A stretch of DNA of 24,414 nucleotides. It comes from CAZPLZ01 sp964587525 (lineage in GTDB: Bacteria; Oederibacteriota; CAKKQC01). The stretch covers positions 1 to 24,414 of the forward strand of contig CAZPLZ010000023.1 in the NCBI GenBank assembly GCA_964587525.1, written 5' to 3'. Positions 1-7,674 of this stretch are shown here, piece by piece. The notes beneath the pieces are model-generated. The model was not told the DNA's origin. It saw only the letters and a list, made by a program, of their open reading frames with translations, and did not search any database. The position numbers and the translations under genes are program-made. Every line of letters begins with the position of its first letter. Position 1 is the stretch's first letter.

Positions 1-1
1 T

Positions 2-166
2 GGAGAGGAGATCAAAAGCCCGGCCACCGGTGTGGTCATTGGCAGGAAGGAAACCGTGGTCGGCCGCGCCAAGGTCGTCAAGTACTTCGCCGCGGATGGG
101 GCCCTGGCGGAGATGATCGAGGGGAAACCGCCGTCCAAAGGCGACGTGTGTCGCTTACCCCGTTGA
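2..166 (+). CDS. C-terminal fragment of an unrecognised protein (5' end outside window)
   Basis: An open plus-strand frame enters from the left edge and stops with TGA at 164-166, giving about 54 residues. The visible part contains GEEIKSPATGVVIGRKE followed by VGRAKVVKYF and ends KGDVCRLPR. This pattern (a GEEI-D/S-P-x-TG-x-x-IG segment, a short beta-strand motif, then KGD near the end) resembles the C-terminal domain seen in some FlgT/CsgG-like envelope proteins, but that is a recollection of a family pattern and not a firm assignment. Its last 12 bases overlap the 3' end of the oppositely oriented NlpC/P60 gene, so the two genes are convergent with no room for a conventional terminator. 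Confidence 0.5.
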   Translation, partial: GEEIKSPATGVVIGRKETVVGRAKVVKYFAADGALAEMIEGKPPSKGDVCRLPR

Positions 167-970
167 CACCCGCCGAATATCGTCCTGCTTCTGCGCCCAG
201 ATAGGATCATCCACCTCGCTGATCTGGACAACCGGTGAAGGGTTGGTCGTGGCGTGGATGAACTCCCGTGGTGAAACAGCTATCCCAATGTGGGTGTACT
301 CCGAGAAGAACAGCACGTCGCCCGGGAGCAAGTCCTTTCGCCCGACTGGGATCAGGCGCGAGTCTTTGGCCTGGAGGTGAGCGTCGCGCGGCAGGGTGAT
401 GCCGTGCAGGCGATACAAAAGTTGAACCAGGCCGGAGCAGTCAAAGCCCCATGGCGTCGTCCCGCCCCACCGGTAAGGGATGCCCAAGAGCCGGCGGGCC
501 GTGGTCGCGAGCCCGCGCTGAAGCGCCTTGCGGTCTGTCCAGGCCCAGGCGCTCATCTCCTGGCATAGGTCACCAGCCTGGATAAAGCCAGTGCTCCCAC
601 CGGCAAGCTCGGCTCGTAACCACCGGCCATTCTCGTTTGGCCCCTCCTCACGCCGGAGGACGGGGGCGCCAAGTGGCAGGGTCGTGAGTAGCGGAGCCTT
701 GGTGTCAGGCTTGGCGTATACGTGAGCGAACAGGTTGCGGACATGGAACAGGGGGAAGCCAGGAGATGGCCAGCGGTCTTCGGCTACGCTGGCCGCGTTA
801 ACCCACCCTTCGTACTGGTCGTGGGCCAGCTTGAGCTTGAGCCAAGGCTCGCTTCCTCGCCAGGCAACCTGAAGGACCTCGGCACTATCACCGCATAAAG
901 CCTGTGTCACAACTTCATCGGCTGGGTCGGCTGTCCGGTGGAAGGAGGCGACGCCGACCTTCACCGTCAC
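155..970 (-). CDS. NlpC/P60 family peptidase with SH3-like domains (YkfC-like)
   Basis: Predicted cysteine endopeptidase acting on gamma-D-Glu-diaminoacid bonds of murein peptides. Counting from the GTG at 970 (271 aa), residues about 1-60 and 70-135 look like two SH3-like domains (the first ends YEGWVNAASV). The C-terminal domain has the NlpC/P60 triad: Cys178 in WGFDCSGLV, His227 in YTHIGIA and His239 in EFIHATT. No signal peptide is evident, which fits cytosolic murein-peptide recycling as in YkfC. The gene lies 13 bases after the true stop of pnp. The start is uncertain: GTG at 970 or 964, or an upstream GTG inside the pnp tail, and none has a clear Shine-Dalgarno. The long open frame joining it to pnp exists only because the 100-N gap shifts frame. 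Confidence 0.85.
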   Translation of the reverse strand: MTVKVGVASFHRTADPADEVVTQALCGDSAEVLQVAWRGSEPWLKLKLAHDQYEGWVNAASVAEDRWPSPGFPLFHVRNLFAHVYAKPDTKAPLLTTLPLGAPVLRREEGPNENGRWLRAELAGGSTGFIQAGDLCQEMSAWAWTDRKALQRGLATTARRLLGIPYRWGGTTPWGFDCSGLVQLLYRLHGITLPRDAHLQAKDSRLIPVGRKDLLPGDVLFFSEYTHIGIAVSPREFIHATTNPSPVVQISEVDDPIWAQKQDDIRRVSTG

Positions 971-983
971 GGCGTAGCCGGGT

Positions 984-3703
984 TCAAGAGCCGTAGCCGC
1001 CCTGTCCACCTCCACCGCCGCGTCTCTCGCCGCCCCGGTAGCCACCGCGGCCACCACCACCGCTGTAGCCGCCGCGCCCACCACCGCCGCCGTAGCCACT
1101 GCGACCACCACCACCGCCGCTGTAGCCACCGCGACCACCACCACCGCCGCTGTAGCCGCTGCGACCGCCACCACCACTGTAGCCGCCTTGTCCACCGCCG
1201 CCGCTGTAGCCACTGCGACCGCCACCACCACTGTAGCCGCCTTGTCCACCGCCGCCGCTGTAGCCACCGCGACCACCACCACCACCGCTGTAGCCACCGC
1301 GACCACNNNNNNNNNNNNNNNNNNNNNNNNNNNNNNNNNNNNNNNNNNNNNNNNNNNNNNNNNNNNNNNNNNNNNNNNNNNNNNNNNNNNNNNNNNNNNN
1401 NNNNNNCCGCCGCTGTAGCCACCGCGACCACCACCACCACCGCTGTAGCCACCGCGACCACCACCACCACCGCTGTAGCCGCCGCGACCACCACCACCGC
1501 TGTAGCCGCCGCGACCACCACCACCGCTCCCCGCGCTGAGCTCGGGGGAGTGGGTGCGTTCGTGGGCTCCCGCTTCTGGCTGGGGCTCATGGTCCCCATC
1601 CTCCGACCCGACTTCGCCGTCCATCGCCTCGCGACGCGACAGACGGATTTTACCGGTGCCCGGGTCTACCTCGATCACTTTCACCTTGATTTCATCGCCT
1701 TCCTTGAGGACATCGGAGGGGTGCTCCACCCGCTCGTGGGAGAGCTGTGACACGTGCACCAGCCCGTCGGTGCCTGGCAGGATCTCCACGAAGGCACCGA
1801 AGTCAACGATCTTGCTGACACGCCCAAGGTAGATTTTCCCCACCTCGGCTGATTCGGTCATCGCCTTGATCATCGCTACGGTCTTCTGAAGCACTTCCTC
1901 GTTCATGGCTACGACCAGGATCCGGCCGGTGTCGTCCAGGACTTCGATCTTGGAGCAGCCGGAATCCGCAATGAGTTTGCGGATGTTCTTGCCACCGGTA
2001 CCGATCACCCCGCCGATTTTGTCAGGCGGAACGTTAACCACCTCCACACGGGGTGCATGCGGCGACAAAGCCGGACGCGCTTGGGCGATGGTCGCGTTCA
2101 TGACTTCCAGGATCTTGAGGCGTGCCTCCTGGGCATCCTGCAAGCCTTCGCCCAGCGTGGCCACCGGGACCCCGAGAGTCTTAACATCGAGCTGAAGCGC
2201 GGTGACGCCGGCCGCGGTGCCTGCGACCTTGAAGTCCATGTCACCCATGCTGTCCTCCAGCCCCTGGATGTCTGTGATCAGTGCTTGTTTGGCATCGCGC
2301 TGGATCAGCCCGATCGAAATGCCCGCGACCGCCGCCTTGATGGGCACGCCTGCGTCCATCAGGGCAAGGGAGGTTCCGCAGACGGTGGCCTGTGAAGAGG
2401 AGCCGTTGGACTCCAGGATCTCGGCGACGGAGCGCACCACGTACGTGAACGCTTCCTGTGTGGGAAGCAGGTGGGTGAACGCCCGTTCCGCCAGGTGGCC
2501 ATGACCTATCTCGCGCCGCCCTGGTCCCCGGGGGGGTTTCACCTCGCCCACGCTGTAAGACGGGAAGTTGTAGTGCAGGAGGAACCGCTTGAAGGTCGTC
2601 CCTTCGAGGGCTTCCAGCTTCTGTGCGTCCTCCTCAGTTCCAAGGGTGATCGTGACCAGCGCTTGGGTCTGTCCACGCTGAAAGATCGCGCTGCCGTGTG
2701 TGCGGGGCAGCACACTGGTCTGGCATGTCACGGCTCGGATGTCCTTGAACCCGCGTCCGTCAGGCCGGATGCCGGAATCGAGGATGGTGTCACGAACCAC
2801 TTCCCACTCAATCTCTGCAAGGAGGTTCTTGATCACGGGTTCTTGTTCCGGAAACCTGGTGAGCAGTTCCTTGAGGGCTTCCCCTTTCGCTGCAGCCATG
2901 CTGGCTTCTCGGGCGAGTTTGTCCGGGTTGCCGAGCGCGGCCTTGAGACGGCTCGTTCCGGCAGTCTTAACAGCAGAAATGAGCTCTTCCTCGGGAGGAG
3001 GCGGCTGGGGGAGCTCTGCCTTGGGCTTGCCAAATTTTGACCGTAGTTCGTTCATCATGGTAAGGATCGGCTTGATTTCACGTTGGGCAAATTCCAGCGA
3101 GGCCTCTATCTCAGCTTCGGGCAATTGATTGGCGCTGCCCTCGATCATGACCATACGCTCCTCGTTGGCCGCCACCACGAGGTCCAGATCGCTCTTGGCT
3201 TGAACATCGAAGGTCGGGTTGACGACGAACTGCCCGTCGATGCGGCCGACGCGGATTGCGGCGACGGGGCCCAGGAACGGTATTGCGGACAAGTGCAAAG
3301 CGGCAGCGGCGGCGTTCAAGGCAACGACGTCTGGGTCGTTAGCCCCGTCGGCACACAGTACGAGGGCCTCCACCAGGACTTCCCGGCGCAGTGTCTCAGG
3401 GAAAAGCGGGCGGAGCGTGCGGTCGATCAACCGACTGCTGAGGATTTCCTTGTCGCGCGGTCTTCCTTCCCGCTTGAAAAAACCGCCTGGCATCTTGCCG
3501 CCGGCATACATCCGCTCGCGGTAGTCCACCATGAGCGGGAAATAGTCTTTGCCCACCACGTCATTCTTTGCTTGAACGGTGGCGGCGAGCACGACGGTCT
3601 CGCCGTACTGGGCCAGCACGGCGCCATCGGCTTGCCGGGCTAGTGTGCTCGCGTCAAACGATAGAGGTCTTCCTGCGAATGTGATCTGGATCTTCTCTCC
3701 CAT
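984..3703 (-). CDS. pnp: Polyribonucleotide nucleotidyltransferase (PNPase) with Gly-rich repeat tail, interrupted by assembly gap
   Basis: 3'-5' phosphorolytic exoribonuclease, usually a trimer and part of RNA-decay complexes. Domain order is canonical: RNase PH 1 (FFKREGR and RTLRPLFP motifs), helical linker, RNase PH 2 with the acidic LEDSMGDMDFKVAG motif near residues 484-497, KH domain with IGTGGKNI, and S1 domain (GKIYLGRVSKIVDFGAFVE). After an acidic linker comes a tail of GGRGGYSGGGG-type repeats. It enters the N gap near residue 766 and re-emerges in a different frame, ending GGQGGYGS then TGA at 984-986. The frame on the two sides agrees only if the real gap length is 2 modulo 3, so the 100 N are a placeholder. 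ATG at 3701-3703 follows an AAGGAG (minus strand, 3715-3720). It sits downstream of rpsO, the classical pairing. The tail is much longer than in typical PNPases. Confidence 0.96.
1041..1535 (-). repeat. Coding tandem repeat for (G)GRGGYSGGGG units in the PNPase tail
   Basis: Repeat units of about 27-33 bases encode alternating Gly-rich segments with Arg/Gln, Tyr and Ser (GRGGYSGGGG, GQGGYSGGGG, GRSGYSGGGG). On the plus strand they appear as CCACCACC...GCTGTAGCC tracts. They flank both sides of the assembly gap, which is the likely reason the assembler broke here. Unit number in the genome is unknown. The composition resembles RGG/GYG-type disordered RNA-binding tails. Confidence 0.9.
1307..1406. 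other. Assembly gap of 100 N inside pnp repeat tail
   Basis: Exactly 100 unspecified bases, the conventional length for a gap of unknown size. The Gly-repeat reading frame is offset across it: upstream codons are in the pnp frame, while downstream the Gly/Tyr/Ser frame is shifted so that a real gap of 2 modulo 3 would be needed for continuity. Confidence 0.98.
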
Positions 3704-3725
3704 GTCCCTTTCATCTCCTTTAGAC

Positions 3726-3760
3726 TGACACTGGCGCGTATTTAAGCGCTTCCGGTGTCA
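3726..3760 (-). promoter_or_regulatory. Stem-loop in the pnp leader
   Basis: In the 109-base rpsO-pnp spacer, TGACAC at 3726-3731 pairs with GTGTCA at 3755-3760, and GCGC at 3734-3737 pairs with GCGC at 3746-3749 around a loop. A second short hairpin (GCGGG 3772-3776 with CCCGC 3788-3792) lies just upstream in the transcript, and neither has a U tract. The first ends a few bases before the pnp Shine-Dalgarno (3715-3720). In E. coli a pnp leader stem-loop is processed by RNase III and mediates PNPase autoregulation. A similar role here is inference from position only. Confidence 0.45.
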
Positions 3761-3812
3761 CGTTTAATTTTGCGGGGCTACGTGGCGCCCGCAGGTCTTT
3801 ATGTTGCCGCGT

Positions 3813-4082
3813 TTACTTGCGCAATCCCAATTTGTCGAGGAGTGTCCGGTAGCGCTCGAAGCTGTGGATCTTCAAGTAGTTGAGCTGCCGCCGACGCTGG
3901 CTGAGGAGCTTCACGAGCCCCCGCCGTGAGGAGTGGTCCTTGCCGTGCGTTTTGAAATGTTCCGTCAGCACCTCGACCCGCTTGGTGAGCAGGGCTACCT
4001 GCACTTCCGGTGAGCCCGTGTCGTGGTCATGCGTCTTGTGTTGCGCAATCAGTGTTTGTTTGTCTTCTTTGGCAAGCGGCAT
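3813..4082 (-). CDS. rpsO: 30S ribosomal protein S15
   Basis: 89 residues, the usual S15 length. It binds the central domain of 16S rRNA early in small-subunit assembly. Diagnostic segments are HDHDTGSPEVQVALLT, HGKDHSSRRGL and QRRRQLNYLK, ending RYRTLLDKLGLRK. It starts at ATG 4080-4082 with no strong Shine-Dalgarno visible, and it is followed 109 bases later by pnp in the same direction, the widespread rpsO-pnp arrangement. A promoter-like sequence sits just upstream, overlapping the end of the radical SAM gene. Confidence 0.98.
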   Translation of the reverse strand: MPLAKEDKQTLIAQHKTHDHDTGSPEVQVALLTKRVEVLTEHFKTHGKDHSSRRGLVKLLSQRRRQLNYLKIHSFERYRTLLDKLGLRK

Positions 4083-4107
4083 GGTTGTTACGTCGCGTGA
4101 CTTCCCT

Positions 4108-4137
4108 ATGCTAGCGGGAGGGCCCGGCTTAAGTCAA
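4108..4137 (-). promoter_or_regulatory. Candidate sigma70-type promoter for rpsO-pnp
   Basis: On the minus strand, TTGACT (plus 4132-4137) and TAGCAT (plus 4108-4113) are separated by 18 bases, placing the transcription start about 20 bases before the rpsO ATG. The -35 element lies in the last codons of the upstream radical SAM gene. Supported by consensus match and position only. Confidence 0.5.
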
Positions 4138-5634
4138 GCTGGCTTCCTTGATAGCCGCCGCCTTCGGTGCCAAGGGGCGTTCTCCGACGGGCCGCATGAG
4201 GGCGTTGATGCGCCAGCACAGGATCTGCATGCTCAGCGCGACCCCCCCGCGGAGAAGTTGCCAGAGTTCGTTGAATGAGCTCACGAAGCGGAGCATCTTG
4301 AGGATCTGCGAGGGGCGCAGGTAAAACCGGCGGTTGGCATCGGCGACGAGCCGCTCCAGGGATGGGATACCCGGCACCTGGATGGTGGAATGCGGGCCCA
4401 CCGCCACCCAGTCTTCCCACCGGACCTTGTCCAGCGGAACACCGGATCCGCCGTAGTGAACATCGTACGCTTCGGTGCCTGGATACGGCACCATCATGTT
4501 GAAAAACGCCATGACTGGCTTGATCTCAATCGCGAACTGGATGGAACGCTCCACCGTCTCCGGGGTCTCGCCTGGGTTGCCGAAGACGAAGAAACACTGG
4601 CTCTTGAGGCCCACCTCGTTAGCCCAACGAAGTGCCACGCGCACCTGGTCCACCGTGATTTTTTTCTTGATGTTCTTCAACATCTGAGGATCGCCGGATT
4701 CCACACCGAACCCTATGGAATAACACCCGGCCCGTTTCATGGCGACGAGAATCTCCTTGGTCACCGCATCCACTCGGGCGAAGCAGAACCACGAGATCTT
4801 CAGGTTCCGCTCGAGGATAAGTTCACAAATCTTGTAATCACGCCGCTTGTCCATGGTGAAGACGTCGTCGTTGAAGATGATTTGGTCCACGCCGTAGGTT
4901 TTCGACAGATGCTCGATCTCGTCCACGATGTACTCGGGGCTGTGGGACCGGAATGGATAGCCAAGCACGATGTGCGAGGCGCAAAAGATACACTGGTATG
5001 GGCAGCCACGGCTGGTGATGGCGGTGGTGGCGCGCCGGCCCCGGCGGTTGTGGGCGTGCGGGACGTAGAGGTCGAAGTCCACCAGGTGACGCGCCGGAAA
5101 CGGCAGCGAGTCCAGATCGCGCCTCCACTCTCGTTTCTTGTTGATGTGAAATCCTTCGCCGTCCCGAAAGGCGACGCCGAGCATGGGCTTCAGCACGTCC
5201 CCGGACAGCGTGCCCTCGGAAAGCGCGTTGGCCAGGTCTAGCATGGTCTCCTCTCCCTCACCCAGGGCGGCGAGGTCAAATTCCGGCGCCTGTTTGAGCA
5301 CGGCTTCTGGCATGGCGGTGGCGTGGACTCCGCCGACTATCGTCGTACAGCCCGGCGAGGCGCGCTTGGCGATGCTGGCCAAGTGGCGGGCCTTCGGGAA
5401 GCTGGGGGTGGCGCAGGAGATCCCCACCAGCCTAGGTTGGAACGAGGCCACCCGGGAGGCCACCACGTGGTCAGGCAAGCCCTGGGCTTCCGGGTCCAGA
5501 AAGAGCACATCATGGCCGCCCCGCTCGAGCACCGCGGCAATATACCCTAGCCCGAGTGGAAAGTACCGCCCGGAGGCGGATTTTAAAGGCCCATAGGTTT
5601 CGGCGTAAGGTGCGTTGAGCAGAGCGACCCGCAT
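4129..5634 (-). CDS. B12-binding-domain radical SAM protein
   Basis: About 501 residues from the ATG at 5632-5634 (begins MRVALLNAPYAE, the usual opening of this family). The N-terminal region (about 1-140) resembles a cobalamin-binding Rossmann domain (YFPLGLGYIAAVLE, LVGISCATPSFPKA, TTIVGGVHATAMPE). The radical SAM core has the [4Fe-4S] motif CxxxCxxC at Cys211, Cys215 and Cys218 (GCPYQCIFC), followed by FNDDVF and a typical GFGVESGDPQML motif. Such class B enzymes often perform methylations or rearrangements on lipids, cofactors or natural products; the substrate is not predictable here. A longer GTG start at 5676 is possible but adds 14 residues outside the usual fold. It is divergent from the following gene, with only about 30 bases between them. 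Its 3' end contains the rpsO -35 element. Confidence 0.9.
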   Translation of the reverse strand: MRVALLNAPYAETYGPLKSASGRYFPLGLGYIAAVLERGGHDVLFLDPEAQGLPDHVVASRVASFQPRLVGISCATPSFPKARHLASIAKRASPGCTTIVGGVHATAMPEAVLKQAPEFDLAALGEGEETMLDLANALSEGTLSGDVLKPMLGVAFRDGEGFHINKKREWRRDLDSLPFPARHLVDFDLYVPHAHNRRGRRATTAITSRGCPYQCIFCASHIVLGYPFRSHSPEYIVDEIEHLSKTYGVDQIIFNDDVFTMDKRRDYKICELILERNLKISWFCFARVDAVTKEILVAMKRAGCYSIGFGVESGDPQMLKNIKKKITVDQVRVALRWANEVGLKSQCFFVFGNPGETPETVERSIQFAIEIKPVMAFFNMMVPYPGTEAYDVHYGGSGVPLDKVRWEDWVAVGPHSTIQVPGIPSLERLVADANRRFYLRPSQILKMLRFVSSFNELWQLLRGGVALSMQILCWRINALMRPVGERPLAPKAAAIKEASLT

Positions 5635-5663
5635 ACAAAGGTATGTTAGAATAAAAAACCCAG

Positions 5664-6005
5664 ATGGCACAAGCACTTTGCTGGCTAGTAGCCAGGCTGG
5701 CCCGCCTCGCCTGCGTCGTGGCCTCGGGCTCTGAAAACGTGCTTCTGCTGTATGGAGGCCCCGCCCCCAAGTGGATGAAACCCTGGCTGATCCGGTTGCT
5801 CAGATGGTCCGGCTGGCTTAAGCGCGGCGAGAACCCGGTGACTCTGCTGGGCTTAAGCATGGTGGAACGTGTGGCCGTGGGCATGTCTGGGGCTCTACGT
5901 GTGGAGTTTACCCCCGGGGCGTTTACCCGCTTTAAGGGCCTGGTTCTGCGCGAAGCGGTGGATTTCGCGCTCCTTAAAGCCCGGGCCTCCCAACGCGGGG
6001 CTTAA
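5664..6005 (+). CDS. Small protein of unknown function, possibly a degraded MNT nucleotidyltransferase
   Basis: 113 residues, starting at ATG 5664 without a visible Shine-Dalgarno, and ending 7 bases before the HepT/DUF86-like gene, so probably co-transcribed with it. I do not recognise it with certainty. The C-terminal part (ALRVEFTPGAFTRFKG then LVLREAVDF) is reminiscent of the C-terminal helix region of minimal nucleotidyltransferases that pair with HepT proteins, where a phrase like RDP-x-x-x-x-RF precedes a REY-x-D helix. The catalytic GSx(10)DxD motif of that family is absent; the nearest segment is LLLYGGPAP. It could equally be an unrelated lineage-specific protein. Tight coupling to the next gene is the best evidence that it is real. 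Confidence 0.5.
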   Translation: MAQALCWLVARLARLACVVASGSENVLLLYGGPAPKWMKPWLIRLLRWSGWLKRGENPVTLLGLSMVERVAVGMSGALRVEFTPGAFTRFKGLVLREAVDFALLKARASQRGA

Positions 6006-6012
6006 ACAAGGT

Positions 6013-6504
6013 ATGCCCCGGCTCGCGACCCGGCCGCACGTTGGGCTGCTGGAAATCCTGGCAGGTGTTGTGCGCGAGCTGGAGTTAGTCGCGGGCCACA
6101 GCTTGCGGGAATACCGTGAAGGGGTGTATGTGCGCCGTACCGCCGAACGGATCTTACAACTGGCCGTGGACGTGGCGTGTGAACTGGGGTTGAACGTCCT
6201 TCATGAGGCGCGGGGCCGCATGCCGAGTGGTTACGAAGAGACGTTCCACGAGTTAGCCAAGGCTGGCTTCATCCCGGCGCCGCTGGCCGAGAAGATGGCC
6301 GCGGCAGCGGGCCTGCGCCGGCGAATTCTGTACGGCTGGCCGGTGCAGCCCGATGAGGACGAAGCGCCCGTCGCTCCTCAAGCTTCTGCCCAGCACCGGG
6401 TGCGAGCGGATCCCGACGAGGAACTGCACCGCTGGCTGCCCTTCCTGGCCGTGCTGCTACGAGAGTATGGCCGCCACATGGAGGGGCGGCTGAACTCCTC
6501 TTAG
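6013..6504 (+). CDS. HepT/DUF86-like HEPN protein with altered active-site motif
   Basis: 163 residues from ATG 6013, preceded by AAGG and 7 bases after the previous stop. Residues about 10-110 read like a DUF86/HepT helical protein: an early helix (LLEILAGVVRELELV), YVRRTAERILQLAVDVACEL, then a YEETFHELAKAGFI segment and AAAAGLRRRILYGW. Family members carry an RN-x-x-x-H-x-Y ribonuclease/AMPylation-target motif at that last position. Here the histidine position is Tyr and the tyrosine position is Trp (RRRILYGW), so classical HEPN RNase activity is unlikely. The remaining about 50 residues form an acidic, Pro/Ala-containing linker and a final helix. It lies 6 bases before recF. Family assignment is by motif layout and not by database search. 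Confidence 0.7.
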   Translation: MPRLATRPHVGLLEILAGVVRELELVAGHSLREYREGVYVRRTAERILQLAVDVACELGLNVLHEARGRMPSGYEETFHELAKAGFIPAPLAEKMAAAAGLRRRILYGWPVQPDEDEAPVAPQASAQHRVRADPDEELHRWLPFLAVLLREYGRHMEGRLNSS

Positions 6505-6510
6505 AACGTG

Positions 6511-7674
6511 ATGCTCTCTGCGATCAAGCTCGTCAACTTTAGGGGTTACGAGGAGCTGAACCTGAGCCTGGAGGGACGCCTCATGGTCTTGGTGGGTGAT
6601 AACGCGCAGGGGAAGACCAACTTCCTGCGCGCGGTGGAGGTGCTGGGGCTGGGTGACTCGCGTGGGCTGAAGGGTGAGGAACTCATCCGGTTTGGCGCCA
6701 GTTACGGGACCGTCGAAGGGCATGTTCAGCGCAACGGGTATCACGAGTGCCTGCTCGCGGGACTCTCCGGGCGTGGCGCCCGCCTCTCGCTTAACGGCAA
6801 GGTAGTTTCCCGCCCGCGCTGGGTAGGCCGACTGCCGGTGCTCTTCATCGGCCCGGAGGACCGCGATCAGGTGACGGGTCCGCCATCTGCCCGCCGTGCG
6901 CTCCTGGACGAGCTGCTGGAGCAATGCGAGCCGGCGTATCTTACAGCCCTGCGCGAGTACCGGCGTGCGCTGAGGCAGCGTAATCGTGCGCTCGCCGGTC
7001 TTGAGACGCAGCTCGAGGAGATCGAGATCTGGGAGGAGCCGCTGGCGCGTGCGGGTGGGATCTTGCTTTCATCCCGGGTGCGGGCGCTGTCCGCACTGGC
7101 GCCGCGGGCCAAAGCCTGGCACCGTGAACTCTTGGGGTTAGATTCGACCAGGCACGCCGCCGGGGATCTTGCGGTGTCGTATCAGACCAACGTGACCTGT
7201 CCGTCCGCGGGCGCTTCTCCCGAGGCCTGGGGCGAGGCATTCCGCGAGGCACTTGTCGCCGCGCGCGAACGGGAGCGTGCGTGGGGGACAACGCTGGTCG
7301 GGCCGCACCGCGATGAAGTCGCGATCACACTGAACGGCCATATTTTGAAGGGGGCTGGCTCTTCTGGCGAGATCTGGAGCGCTATTCTCGCGCTGACGCT
7401 TGCCTCGGCGGAGCACCTGGGGCAGCAGCTCGGGAGCCTGCCGCTGCTGCTGCTGGACGATGTGCTCACGGCGCTGGACGCATCGCGTCGGGACCGGCTA
7501 TTGGGTGTGCTCAAGGGCCTCCCGCAGGCGCTCCTGACTGCCATTCAGTGTCCGGTGGGTGTCGTCACGCAGTCGGTGTACGAGGTACGGCAGCATCGTT
7601 TGACTCGCCTAGCTCAAGACTCCGTAACGCCAGCATGGGAATCGCGGGACCGAGACCTCTACGTTCAGTGCTGA
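6511..7674 (+). CDS. recF: DNA replication and repair protein RecF
   Basis: SMC-like ABC ATPase that helps load RecA at gaps with RecO and RecR. About 387 residues, slightly longer than the E. coli protein. Opening LSAIKLVNFRGYEELNL is typical. Walker A is GDNAQGKT at residues 29-36, Walker B and D-loop are LLLLDDVLTALDASRRDRLL near residue 310-330, and TTLVGPHRDEVAITLNG is the usual RecF segment before the signature motif. The signature itself is divergent: GSSGEIWSAILALTLA where SQGQQRT-x-A-L-x-LKLA is expected. The start is ATG 6511; a GTG at 6508 is immediately adjacent. It follows the HepT-like gene by 6 bases and overlaps the next gene by 40 bases, indicating one operon. Confidence 0.93.
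   Translation: MLSAIKLVNFRGYEELNLSLEGRLMVLVGDNAQGKTNFLRAVEVLGLGDSRGLKGEELIRFGASYGTVEGHVQRNGYHECLLAGLSGRGARLSLNGKVVSRPRWVGRLPVLFIGPEDRDQVTGPPSARRALLDELLEQCEPAYLTALREYRRALRQRNRALAGLETQLEEIEIWEEPLARAGGILLSSRVRALSALAPRAKAWHRELLGLDSTRHAAGDLAVSYQTNVTCPSAGASPEAWGEAFREALVAARERERAWGTTLVGPHRDEVAITLNGHILKGAGSSGEIWSAILALTLASAEHLGQQLGSLPLLLLDDVLTALDASRRDRLLGVLKGLPQALLTAIQCPVGVVTQSVYEVRQHRLTRLAQDSVTPAWESRDRDLYVQC

Noticed and set aside
1041..1535. Short regular repeats suggestive of CRISPR
   Set aside because: Units are contiguous, coding and without unique spacers; they encode the PNPase tail.
938..1750. Plus-strand frame rich in His/Arg/Cys across the repeat region
   Set aside because: It is the antisense shadow of the Gly-rich pnp repeats and includes the N gap; no start context or family features.
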